A DNA stretch of 64,000 nucleotides from Gordionus sp. m RMFG-2023 (lineage: Eukaryota > Nematomorpha > Gordioida > Chordodea > Parachordodidae). Positions 1-11,108 of the stretch are shown in pieces. A program made the position numbers and the translations under genes. Within the stretch, counting starts at the first letter, position 1. Each line of letters opens with the position of its first letter. The notes under the pieces are model-generated. The model was given only the letters and a program-made list of their open reading frames with translations. It made no database searches and was not told where the DNA came from. Where the stretch lies: contig NC_088778.1 of assembly GCF_954871325.1 (NCBI RefSeq), positions 13,853,666 through 13,917,665 on the forward strand. Reading direction: 5' to 3'.

Positions 1-731
1 TATTTCTTTATAATTGAAGATAAATTTTATTTTGCACAATGGACGGCGAAAATATTGTATTAACTAATAATCTCCATATACTTTTTAATTTAGCTAAAAT
101 GTGGTTAAATTCATTATTGAATAAAATTTCTTAAATGTTTTATCGAAGCTAATAATAACATTTTATTATCAATTGAATACTTTCAACTATAAATAAAATA
201 TCTAAACTGAATATAAAAAAATTTTATAATAAAAATGTTCTTAATTGAACCATTTAAAAAGTATACTTTTAACAACTCTTACCGCATTTGAAGAAAATAA
301 AACATAAAATGTTATAATTTGATTAAATTATAATATAATTGTAACAAAATAAACAAATTTAATAAATAAGATAGATAAAATATATGGACAAACATTGTAG
401 CGATCACATAATGGGAAGATATCTATGCATAAGGTGACATTTTAAAGATGATTATTCTCTTTAATTGATAAGAAAATCTATGAATTATTCTTTACTTTTT
501 AATTTTTTTGAATTTAAAAATTATATAAGCTAAAAATCTAGAGGGTAGGCGATTGAGATCTGCGAAAAAGGTCAGACCCGTACCCGATCAGGCCTATTAA
601 AAAAATTGGTTTGGTCGAGCCTAATATTTTTTTTAAAAATTGGGGCTGGTCGGGTTTGATCATTTTTTTATAAAAATGCTTTTTTAAAATATGATTAACT
701 TTTCTTATTTCAAAGATTGGTTAACGTGATA
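1..731. other. AT-rich DNA with a decayed hAT-end-like patch
   Basis: No gene is visible. A GC-richer patch at about 541-660 (CCCGTACCCGATCAGGCC and GGGGCTGGTCGGGTTTG in inverted sense around A/T runs) resembles the TCGGG/CCCGA-rich subterminal parts of hAT elements elsewhere in the window. No terminal repeat or target duplication was found. Confidence 0.4.
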
Positions 732-1049
732 CATTAGCGTACGCAGTGTGGGGGGGGGGGGGGCAGGGGGACAAATCCCCCTTCCCCAAAGCCAAAAAAT
801 GCAGATGTCGGATTTTCAAAAATATTAATGTTTATATTAATTTATATTTGTTAATATTTATTCCTATCTCATATTAAATATATATTTAATTACATTTATT
901 CATCTAATAAGTTATTTATCAATTAATTTCGATTTCAAGTTTTCATTGGCGTAATATTTACCTATTATTTTCAAATTTCTAGTGGCTTATTATTTATCTA
1001 TCATTTTCATATTTCTAGTCAAATAATAATTTTTCTGAAACTCCTTGTC

Positions 1050-1640
1050 CAACAGGGAGAAAGAAAGTGCAAGCTTGTCCAACGAGATGGAGTCTCCGCC
1101 ATCAAGCAGTAACAGCTTTTATGGAGTTAGAAGAACCGATTATTAATGCTATTACTGAAATATCACAATGGCTTGAAAGAAATATTTCCTCAGAAGCAAG
1201 AAAATTATTGGATTCAATACTTATTTCAATTTTTTTTTCTCATTAGAATGTATTATTTAATTATACAACTATTTTAAGTAATACTTTTCAAAAACATGAC
1301 ATTGACTTGATTAAGAAAATGAGAATAGCGGAGAGGATTTTATTAGAACTCAAGGAAATTAAGGCTAATGTTGATGAAGAATTTCAATTTTATATGTTAT
1401 CGTTGAGTCAAAAGGAGAGCTATACGTGTTTAATATTTGTCTCACTCGATTTGCAGCAAGGCAAGCTCATCGTCAAAACATAAGTATAAGATCAGTAGAA
1501 AAGTATTATAAAACTATAATCCAAATAAATGAATGGTTTTTAATTCATCATGCAGCACTTACCAATCTGCAGATATTACTTCCACAAACCCAATCTTTCT
1601 CAGATGGTGATAGAAAAAAGATAATATTTGTTTGATGCCT
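1050..1640 (+). pseudogene. hAT (ZMYM1-like) transposase fragment in copy A
   Basis: Plus-strand reading in more than one frame gives CPTRWSLRHQAVTAFMELEE, then ISQWLERNISSEARKLLDS, RIAERILLELKEIKANVDEE and AHRQNISIRSVEKYY. These are typical of the central part of ZMYM1-like hAT transposases, where an S-EEYY motif precedes the C-terminal half. Frame changes and stops show it is dead. The first short open frame uses a non-ATG start and is not a gene of its own. Confidence 0.7.
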
Positions 1641-1833
1641 TATTAGCTGAATAACTATGTTTAAAAGATTAACTAAGATATAGCCCCAAAAAATGCTATG
1701 GATGCTTTGTATAATTTCAAACACATTTTAGATTTTATTCCCAATGTATTAAAATGATTATATATATTATATATTAGCAACTCTTCCCATTAGTAAACTA
1801 ATGAGAGAACATTCTCTTTTTTAAGAAGAATAA

Positions 1834-2116
1834 CAGAGCCCTGCAAAGATACAATTTGCAGGGCACGGCCTGGATTTTTTTTCAAAATTTTTTTTCAGCC
1901 CGGCCCGGGTTTTTTAAAGAAATTATATTTATTTTTGATTTTTATAGCTAATTTCAAATATTTGGTTTTAAAATATATAGCCGAGCCCGGATAATTTTTT
2001 TTTAAAAGAATCAAGCCCGGCCCGGCTGTTTTTTTTTTAAAATTTCGGGCCCTGCCCGGGTGTATTTAAAAAATTAAAATACGATCCGACCTGGGAACCG
2101 GGCCTGCAGTTCTCTG
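1834..2116. mobile_element. Small non-autonomous hAT-like element with GC-rich ends, nested in copy A
   Basis: Begins CAGAGCCCTGCA and ends CTGCAGTTCTCTG. The ends carry GGCCCGG-rich blocks separated by A/T runs, like the better-preserved element at 10356-11100. The flanking 8-mers do not match clearly, so the boundaries rest on the ends alone. The same insertion is present at the matching point of the copy at 43989-45805. Confidence 0.6.
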
Positions 2117-2636
2117 AAAACATACCTAAAAATACAACTTCTGAAAGTGGATTGAATGGTTTGGATCTTTTAAATATTTATAAGCATTTGACGCCAAGCA
2201 AGGATGAGTAATTGAAAAATTTGCTCAATCCCAACGAAGATTGGATTTTACATTGTAAATATAATACAAAATACAATTATTCCTAAGAAACTTTTTATGT
2301 ATTAATATTTATATTTCCAACATTAAATTTTTTTACTTTATATATAAATTTTAAAGGCTTAAAAAATTCAAATTTCTATTTTGGGTCATTTAAGTGATTC
2401 GTATGGTGGTTATATTCACTTTATATTTTTTAATTCACATTTATTTTATAGTTTTTTATGTGCCGGTTTATATATATAATTTTTTTATATTTCATATAAT
2501 TTAAAATTGTGTATTAGAAATAGTTATTAGTCCTAATAAATTTATGCTTGATATTTTTAAATAACAATAATATCTCTTAAAAATAATTATTATCCCCCCC
2601 CCATATCAAATTCCTGCGTACGCGCCTGACGTGATA

Positions 2637-4124
2637 TATTGTATATATATTATATTTTTTGGGAAGTGAGGGGAAGGGGGGGGGGGGATTGTGGATATTA
2701 AGATGATATTTACAAAAAAAGACAAATTCCGAGGGTCTTTTTAGAAATAATTACATATTTTATTTTATAAATATTACTAAATTTTATAACAAATATATTC
2801 ATTTTTAACATTAACTTCATTTTGATTGGCATACAAAGCCATAATTACCTGGTGGAATTTCCGGGCCCTCAAATTAAACTACGACTCACGCAATTTATGA
2901 CAATATTTCAATATTTGTTTGCAATTTATATGCAATTAAAAGTAAATGGTAATTAAATAAGCTAATACATATTTCATAAATTGGTGTTTTATAAAAATAA
3001 TTATAGGAAAGAAAGAAAGAAAAATTTGTTATCAAGAATAAAACGCCTTTATAGTTTTACATTATTAGAAATTAGTTCTGAATAAATAAAAAAATATATA
3101 TCACGTATAAATAGTGAAATAAACAAATAATAATTTTTAATATAAATTAACCCTAAACATCTGTCTAACTCTTCCCCTAATTCTAAGTTTTCAATTTGAT
3201 TTTAGTATAATATAATTGTCTTCTTTCTACTTTATATTTGGGCAAAAATAAAATTATATAATTTTTCTGTTTATTTGTTTGTCGTATCTGAAGATCTGCA
3301 ATGGGCGGGTTTTAAAAACAAAAGCCCTCTCACAAATTGTCTTAAAAAAATCATAACCCAATGCCCTCTCATAGTTTTTGAAAAAACTACCTGCCTGCTC
3401 ACCATTTATTTTTTTAGCAGGCCGACCAGCCCACCCGTTCATGTTTTGAGGGGAATTATTCGCCCGCCGGCAAGGATCTGCCATAATTATTAATCAGATG
3501 CAAACCACAAAATGGCGCCTATGTATGGACCCCTTTAAATGACTTTAATAATGGAAACGCCTCTCTAGTAGTATATATATTATTGTTTACGGCTTAGAGA
3601 ATTGAAAAATTTGTTCATTTTTTGATGGAATATATCATTATATCTGAAAAATAATATTGAGATATTTCTTAAATATCGACCTTGTCTCACATGAGAACAC
3701 TTAATGAAAATTTTGCTCATCATATCTTCTATAAATTGAATTGCCATTACTTAATTCAAGTTTTTTATCATTTTGTCCAAGTGGCCACATATAGTAGAAC
3801 ATGCCAAGCAAGATATGCTTGGACTAATTCATCCTACAATATGTTTAAAATTGGCCAATAATAGAATTAAAAAAAATTTAAGGGCTAGTAAATTTGTAGG
3901 AACAAATGTTAACCATCTTGTAGGCACGTTGATTCCATGTACCTCTGGTCACAGTCTACTGGCAAAAATAATTTGTTAATTTATTTAACCGTCATTATGC
4001 GTTAGATTTACAAGATTAACACTAGAATTATCACATTCGCCAACAATATTCATTACTCCGAGTCCAACTTAGATTTAAGAGAATATTTGGAATATATTTA
4101 TTTCACAATCAGAGCTAAATTTTT
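2637..4124. other. Intergenic AT-rich DNA; possible hAT-end-like patch at 3285-3482
   Basis: No gene was recognised. There is a G-run at 2671-2688 and a (GAAA)n run near 3009. A GC-richer stretch at 3285-3482 has AGATCTGCAATGGGCGGG at one side and CGCCCGCCGGCAAGGATCTG at the other, in roughly inverted sense, as in small hAT elements, but I could not find a target duplication. The short open frames here overlap on both strands and look spurious. Confidence 0.35.
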
Positions 4125-4528
4125 TGGTTAATGATGCTTACTACCAAGTGAATGTATGGAAATATTTTAAATACAAATCTAATTTGCTAAATACCGACCA
4201 AAAATTATTTAAATGTAATAAGACCCTTATTATTTAATATATTAATACGGAATCACGTGGTCGAGTCCGGCCTTCTATATATCATCCCCCCAAGGATGGA
4301 ACCACCAAGTTAGAATAAGAAAAAAAACATGATCATTCCTAGGATTCGAACCCGGGAGCTTAGGATAAGTAAGCCAAGCTCTTGCCTACTAGGCCATAGA
4401 GGCTTTCCAAAAATCACGATTTTTCAAATATATATTATAAATATATTTGGTAGTGCCTATCCAAATGAAAAATGAACAAAATTCAAATTTGATAGATGGT
4501 ACCTTAAGGTACCAAGCATCATTAACCA
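4125..4528. mobile_element. MITE with TGGTTAATGATGCTT inverted ends
   Basis: TGGTTAATGATGCTT at the left is mirrored by AAGCATCATTAACCA at the right. The flanks are A/T runs (AAATTTTT) that could be an 8-bp duplication, but this cannot be told from chance. A partial relative lies at about 7208-7325, sharing CACGATTTTTCAAATATG and the repeated TACCTATC motifs. The interior contains a tRNA-related SINE in minus orientation, which the relative lacks. Confidence 0.6.
4183..4412 (-). repeat. tRNA-derived SINE
   Basis: Read on the minus strand from about 4412 it has an A-box-like TGGCCTAGTAGG and a perfect B box GGTTCGAATCC at normal spacing, then a tRNA-unrelated body with GGTCGAGTCC-like sequence on the plus strand, and a tail ending in TTTTTGGTCGGTATTTAGCA. 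The tRNA part does not close a normal acceptor stem, so it is not a functional tRNA gene. The body and tail recur at about 39530-39620, and the tail alone at about 23312-23345 and 36685-36710. Confidence 0.6.
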
Positions 4529-7207
4529 AATTTTTTTTACTTTGACAAAATAACAGGAAATAAAATACCAGAAATTTGATAAAATATGAATAAAATTTCC
4601 AGCTAAAAAAATTTAAAATTTCTTAGAATTAACATTTCATCCTTTTTGAACATTTTTGCGGGTTCAAATTAGCGGAACATTTGCAGGATATTTATTATCA
4701 TTTTTTTCCACGGAACATAAATTCATTTAGCGGTATAGCGCAACCTTTTAACTGCCACCAATAAAAAATAAGCAAAAATTTTTTTTTGCCCAACAGTTGC
4801 TAAACATTTTATTCAATGTAATATAGTTTTATAATAATTCGTAATACAATGAAAGATATACATATAAGTGATGGGTTTAAAATTATTTTATTATATCAAA
4901 AATCATAAAATATTTATGTCAAATTGTAAAGTAATAAAATAAAATTCAGTTCTGTTATTATGAAATAATTATAATGTAAGAATAATAAAGCATACACGTT
5001 TACTGGATTCAGACAAGTTCTCCTTTGTTCCATAAATCTTCAGGAATGCTAAAAAGCCTGCTGGTTTTTGGAATAGCGAATATTATTCTTAAAATATTTT
5101 TTCATTCCCAAAATGCACCCAAACACATATTCAAATCCAACGACTATTTTTAAATTCAAATATTTTGTAATAAAGTTGGGCACAGCACTCTCTTCTGCCA
5201 CAACTTCACAACTATATATCTGTTTTCAATGTTGAAGGGGTTTCTATTCATTTAAAACATGTATTTAATAAGGAAAGGATTTTTTTAAATAGAATAATTT
5301 AATATCATTGTTCATCACTACTTCGAAAATGGGAGGTTCATTTTAAAAGTTTTTTTCACCTTATTAAAAAACCCGTCACCTCTAGTGTTACTCTTATGTT
5401 AGAGAGCCCCGCGTCAAACCTCCATAAGATGACAATTCAAGATTCGGTTTTTTTGGTAAACGTAGGATACTGATTAATAGATAGGCAGGTTTAATATTTA
5501 TCCATCTGAGATTCAAAATAGAGAGACGCTCATAATAAATTTAAAGTCTCTGTATTTATTTCTCTTTTTTAAAAAGAAGCCAATTAAATTATCCTCTTTT
5601 GGCATAACAGTTTTCAATTGTGAAATCCGTTAATAAAATAAGTGTATTATATTTGAATAAAATTTTATTACATTATATTCTTTCAGTTATAGGTTAAATC
5701 TTGTAAAAAACATATATATTTCCGTTTAATATCTTATTTAATTATATTTATTTTATTTGTGGTGGATGGTTAAATTTTTATAGTTATCTTATTTATTCTC
5801 TAAGAATACCAAAAAGTTATGAAAAATTTTATGATATTTTCAAAATTATTCATAAAACTTTTTATTTTTTGTATAATATATAAAATAATTAATATTGAAA
5901 TGAGATTATTTTTTTTAAAATTAAATTAAGTTAATTCAATTTTCATTCCCTGGAAGTTCTAAGAGGGTTGTTCTTTCTAAAAATTTATTTTCTTCATTCT
6001 TTCCGAATAATTTATAATTTACTTTACTAATTTATAGTTTCTCCCCTTAAATTTTTATTTTTAACTTTTCTTTTTTTTCAAATTCAATATATTTAATTTT
6101 AAAAAGTGCCACAAAATAATTGAATATTAAAAATATAATTCCCCACATTTATAACAAAGATGGTTAAAAAAATGTATATGTGAATATTAAATAAGTCACT
6201 ATTAAAAAGAACCATTTAGGTTATGCCACCTAATTAACTTTTAGTTTCTTCATTGTGAAAAATATTTAAATTCACACGCATAAAAAAAATAGACTTTGAT
6301 AAGCATTATTAATAGAATTTGACTGTTTCCAATCTACATGAGCATACAAAACCATCTAGGAAATGAGTTCCCGTTTATAATGGTTTTCCCAGCTATTACT
6401 TTAGGATTTTGTGTTCCCAAAAATCTTACATTTTATAAAAGGATTTTTTTTGAGTGTTTTCTATTTTTTCAAGTTTTATCTGGTCACTTTAGAAAGGTTA
6501 TAAACAGAAATATCCTATATTAGATATAATGAATCCGGTTATCCTCAATGTTAAATTTTATTAAATTTGCATCTTTGAATAATAAGAGCTAGAGTGGCCA
6601 CTGATTTGTTACTATGCTATGTTTGTTTTTGACAGGTTAAAGAAATTTTTCAATTCTTGTGTTAAGTTAATAATTTAATAAAAAACAATCTTAAAAATGG
6701 AAAATATACGATTATAACTGTAGCCCTTTGCTGACGACTCCATGTCAATTCAGCAGAATTGGATGGGTCACAACTAGGGCAGATATTTTCATGGAGTTCT
6801 CGTCGGATGATTTTTAATTTTTTATTCGGGTCTGCTTCGGTCCTTGGCAAATTTTAAATTATTTTATTTCTCTAGTAATGATTTATTTTAATAGATATTT
6901 CCTTTTTTCAAGAAAAACAACAAAAAATGTTTATTTCCTTAGGGGCTTATAAAATTTCCGTTCTCCATGAAAAATCATAATATTTTTAGGATCGAATTTT
7001 TAAAATAAGAAAGGTTCGGCTCAGATAGGACTCGGATCCTTTTTAAAAAAAATTGGATTCGTTCCGATAATAAGATCTTCTAAAATATTTTAGGATCAGG
7101 TCGGACCTGGGGAAATACATCGAATACCGGGTTCTAATTATAAAGCACATTTTAAAACAAATATGATACATTTTAAAAAAATAAAGAAAATTAAATTAAA
7201 TTGGGCT
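4529..7207. other. Intergenic, no gene recognised
   Basis: Mostly AT-rich sequence. A 61-residue open frame at 6338-6523 is hydrophobic and could be a membrane segment, but nothing identifies it. GC-richer patches at about 6740-6845 and 6990-7130 (with GGTTCGGCTCAGATAGGACTC and GGATCAGGTCGGACCTGG) look like decayed hAT ends. Confidence 0.3.
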
Positions 7208-7325
7208 CTCACGATTTTTCAAATATGTATCATAAATAAATTGCAGTACCTATCCGAATGAAAAATAAACAAAATACATATTTGATAGGTACTACTTTAG
7301 GCAGTACCTATCATTAACCTAAAGA
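7208..7325. repeat. Partial copy of the 4125-4528 MITE
   Basis: Shares CACGATTTTTCAAATATG, then AGTACCTATCC-GAATGAAAAAT-AACAAAAT, and ends near CTATCATTAACC. Only the half corresponding to the right side of the 4125-4528 element is present, and no SINE is inserted in it. Confidence 0.5.
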
Positions 7326-8352
7326 TAGCTATTGAAAACTTATTTTATTTTCACAAAATATTACTATTCGATCGATAGTTTGGGTAATTTATTAACAAAT
7401 TCTTTTTAATAAGTAATCCATGTTTAGACTAGATACCATACGTCCCGTTTTAGATTACGCAATCCCGCCAAATGAATTTCGTCTCTCGAAGAATGACCAA
7501 ATTTCTCGCGAAATTTGGAAATTAAGAAAATTCCTCTAAAAGTCATAAATTTTTTAAATTTCATAGAATCTCTAGTTTATTTTATTTAATATTAAATAAA
7601 TTAATAACAGCTATATATTTCATTCATATTTTACGATAGTGGAGACCGGAGATAGTATTATCCTGGGGCAGGTAATTTCTTCTCATATAATTTAAAAATA
7701 ATAAACTTTGAGATTCGAAATTTAAACGTAATTTTCACATAAATTGCTCATGAGAAATTTTGTATGCAAATTTAAATTTTGAAACGTCAAATAATTTTCA
7801 CTTTTTTATAAATGTTGCTCAAACTAAATATCAATTCTAAATGATAAAATAAACTCAATTTTATCAGGTATAATATTTATGGTAAAGTTTTGGCAGAGTA
7901 TGTATTAGTCATTTTTGAGCAGGGATTATGAGTAAAAAAAATTATAAGAACATTAAAAGCCAACTGATTACGTAGGGCCACGAATGACAATATGAAGATG
8001 ATTGACTTATTTTTTGTAAATTATATGACAGTAATATGAATTGCGAAGTCACGAGATTTATTTCCAAAAATAAGAAACTAAAATAGATTCATCGGATAAA
8101 TAATAGATTTGTTTTTAATTTTTTTTATATTTTGTAAATGTGCCAATTTTAAATAAAGATTGAAAAATAATTTGACAAAAAAAATCACCAATATTTATAT
8201 AAAATGTGATTGTTTGTCCAGCTATTTTTTATCATTTTAATCATTGAAAATTCTGCAAACTCACATTTAAGATATGGCAGTCTAGTTTGTGTCACTTTAT
8301 CATAAAATTATCTGAATGTAAAAATTGAAAATTGCGAATTTCAATCTTCCAG
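7326..8352. other. Intergenic or intronic DNA upstream of the receptor exons
   Basis: No recognised gene. A short exon-like block at 7640-7671, between an AG and a good donor CAG/GTAATT, is GC-richer than its surroundings but encodes nothing recognisable. Missing receptor exons would be expected to the left of 8353, but none was identified. Confidence 0.25.
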
Positions 8353-8625
8353 CACGATATATTATATCCCTATGATTTTCTCATGTGCTCATATTTAAAT
8401 ATTTTTTACAGTAAAATTCATTTATCCATTTTTTTGACTAAATACATTTTAGCTTTCGTTATATTCTCACTTTTGGGAAATCTGACAAGTTGCTTCAACC
8501 CCTGGATATACATTCTATTCAATAAATCAGTATTTAGGTGCAAATCGAAAGAAAGAAATGAAGAAATGGATGGCATAATTCGCAAGATCAGTTCAAAACG
8601 AAAAACGTTGAATTCAGTTCTTTGA
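8353..8625 (+). CDS. C-terminal exons of a class A GPCR (TM7 and tail)
   Basis: Two exons are supported: 8353-8410 after acceptor CTTCCAG, and 8453-8625 to the stop TGA, separated by a 42-nt intron (GTAAAA...TTTTAG). The intron is in frame and free of stops, so it may also be retained. The last exon reads FVIFSLLGNLTSCFNPWIY, the TM7 segment with the NPxxY motif. A basic helix 8 with a cysteine (NKSVFRCKSKER) and a short Lys/Arg-rich tail follow. The SC-NPWIY form recalls vasopressin/oxytocin-type peptide receptors, but this is a weak assignment. I found no convincing TM1-TM6, so the gene is partial here. It would be a plasma-membrane receptor if expressed. Confidence 0.55.
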   Translation, partial: HDILYPYDFLMCSYLNIFYSKIHLSIFLTKYILAFVIFSLLGNLTSCFNPWIYILFNKSVFRCKSKERNEEMDGIIRKISSKRKTLNSVL

Positions 8626-10355
8626 TTAAATTGACAGGTGTTTATGAAAAAAAAATATATTATGATAAACGTTTATGCAATAATTATATAAATATTATAT
8701 AATATGAATTTAACATCATATAAATTTTATATTTATTCAATCGTAATTAAATAATTTTTTTTTAAATTCTTGTAATAAACATATATTAATATATAATTAT
8801 AATGTCCTATTAACCATATCATTTTATCTAGCTCAATTTACATTCAAATAGCATAATACTATAAAACTCGCTTAAAATGTTTCCAGAGGCAGAACAAACT
8901 AATAATACTTTCTAGAATAATGTGATTTATCTTCTTTCCATCTCTATACTACGTAAAATTGGTTAAATTTGAAAAACATGAAAATATTCGGTTTTGGGGA
9001 TAGATCCTAGCCTAAAGAAGTCAAGATAAGAGGCAGACGCCTTTATATAACATTAAGTCTATAATTGATAAATCCCATTCTCAAGTCAGAAATATGAATA
9101 TATTATGTATTTTCTGGAACCTCGATTAAATACTTTCGTCAAATATTATTTAAAGTCTTGCATAAATTTGTTAGCAACACCTCTTAATTTTGGCTCCTTT
9201 AGGTCTGTTTCTCCCTGCCAAAATCATATTTGAAATATTTATCGATTATAATGATTATTACGTAAAAAGTTATAAATATTAAGGAAGCGATTTTTAATAA
9301 AAAGATCTAAAATTAGCCTTTTTTTGGAACGTTAATCTTAGGAGTTCCGTTTAAGAAATTTTTTGAAAATGTATTTTCTATTTTGGTTATATTATTTTAT
9401 ATAGCTTAATTCTTTCTTGAAAATGAAACTTGAAACATTTAATACAGAAACAATTTCTAGGTTTGAGTAAAATGCTAGCTTGCCCATTTTTTTGTTTATA
9501 GATATTTATTATATTGGTTTTTCCAACATTCTAAATATAAAATTATATAACATTTTCTACTATCATATGTTATTCCATAATTTCTTTATTAGGCCCCGTC
9601 TGAAAGCACATTTTTTTATTCCTCGCGATATATAGCTTATTTTTTATTTTTGTGACTTAAATGACTAGCGGCATATAAAATTTGGTCACGTTTTATTTAG
9701 GATTCCCCTTAATAAAGTGTTTCCCTATCTTCTAAAGCACGACGAGGTTTTATATGGTATAATTCGATATTTAAGAAAAAATTGAATAGATTTAAAATTA
9801 AAATAGTAATATGAAGGTCTGAATTACTTTTAGCAATAAAAATATAATGAGAAAGGGAGTGTTTCTGAAATCAGAAATTGTAGTAAAATAAGTCAGATCG
9901 TTTAAGCATATTCAGGTCTAGCCACTAGCCTTTACAATCTCAGGGGGCTTAAAAATTTTTAAATTTCTGAATTTTTTTAGTTAACAATTTTAAAATGACC
10001 ACTTTTTTTAGGTGTTCTTAAAAAATTTCATGTGGCTTGAGCCCCCCCCTCCCATTGACGCTACTGGTCTCTAGGCTAGTTATAACTAATAAATATTTTA
10101 AAGAAAATTTATATTATGCAAGGAAATAAACTTTAAAGATGTTATGTAGGTAATTCATTATAATTTATATAGTAACAATGTCTTGAATGACTAGTAATTG
10201 GAACTCGTATCTTCCCCATGTAGCTTGTAACTAGTTGCTCTTTCAATTTGTTTTTTTTGGAAATTGGGATATAGAGAATTTTCCGAAGGTGGAGATTCCG
10301 CCTTCCTAGGACCAACTCTTCGATTAACTCTTAAAGTACATTTAGCAATAACATT
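8626..10355. other. Intergenic with one small MITE-like repeat
   Basis: No gene seen. At 9922-10066 a 145-bp stretch starts CCACTAGCCTTTACA and ends CATTGACGCTACTG, whose reverse complement CAGTAGCGTC is a typical hAT start, with a C-run beside it. The flanks AGGTCTAG and GTCTCTAG are similar but not identical, so it is a probable old non-autonomous hAT. Confidence 0.4.
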
Positions 10356-11100
10356 CAGAGACCGGCAGGCCCGGCCCTAAGCCCAGCCCGGGTACCAGGG
10401 CCGGGCCGTATTTTAAATTTTTAAAATATACCCGGGCCGAGCCGGGCCTAAAAAAATTTTTTTTTAAAACCCGGACCGGGCCGTATTTTTTTAAAAAATT
10501 TATACAACATGAATTATTATATTCGTCAATTAGATATGGTTATAATGATTATATATAGTTATGATTAATATAATGTTTGGTGAAAGTTAACACTAGCTAA
10601 CACTCATAGTATCTATTACATAATAAAATTATAGTTTTCCTGCCATGGAATAAATACGCAGAGGATTAAATACATTATTATATAATATATAATATATGTT
10701 ATCTTTTTTATTAATTAAAATATCATTTTTATTTTTTTTATAAATACATAGTATATTCTCAAAATATTATTTACACAAATTTTTTATAGTATCAATTTGT
10801 AATGTACTAAATATCTGTTTAGAATAAAAATAAATAAAATATGACTTGCTTATTAAATGATAATACTCGCCGAAAAATATGAAAAATACGAAATAATCAA
10901 TTTTTTGTAATACCAGGTCGAATATAATTTTGAAAAATTCCGAGCCGGACCTAAAAAAAATTTTTTTTTTAAATATTCGGGCCGGGCCTAAAATTTTTAA
11001 ACCTGGGCCGGGCCGTAAAAAATTTTTGAAAAAAAATTCGGGCAGCCGAAAATTTTTTAATCTGGGCCGGGCCGTACAAATGGTACCCTGCAAGTCTCTG
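10356..11100. mobile_element. Non-autonomous hAT, 745 bp, GC-rich ends
   Basis: Starts CAGAGACCGGCAGG and ends CCTGCAAGTCTCTG, with the exact 8-bp duplication ATAACATT at 10348-10355 and 11101-11108. Both ends carry arrays of GGCCCGG/GGGCCGGG blocks alternating with A/T runs, giving strong local hairpin potential. The interior is AT-rich with no transposase. The open frames across the right end come from the repeat pattern. It is a longer relative of the elements nested at 1834-2116 and 45012-45336. Confidence 0.88.
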
Positions 11101-11108
11101 ATAACATT

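Larger units (their letters stand above)
732..2628 (+). mobile_element. hAT element (ZMYM1-like type), copy A
   Basis: Starts CATTAGCGTACGCAG and ends CTGCGTACGCGCCTG, imperfect terminal inverted repeats, flanked by the 8-bp duplication ACGTGATA (724-731 and 2629-2636). A G-run follows the left end and a C-run precedes the right end. The plus strand between about 1050 and 1640 encodes broken pieces of a hAT transposase of the ZMYM1/DUF4371 kind: CPTRWSLRHQAVTAF, and AHRQNISIRSVEKYY, which matches the family's RQTHRSN...SxEEYYRR region. The C-terminal dimerisation domain is not recognisable. A smaller GC-rich hAT is nested at 1834-2116. A second copy lies at 43989-45805. Confidence 0.88.

Noticed and set aside
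3254-3493. Overlapping open frames on both strands at a GC-richer patch
   Set aside because: They are complementary-strand readings of a probable hAT-like repeat, with low complexity and no recognisable domain.
4320-4412. tRNA gene on the minus strand
   Set aside because: A and B boxes are present, but no acceptor stem pairs and the sequence continues into a SINE body repeated elsewhere.
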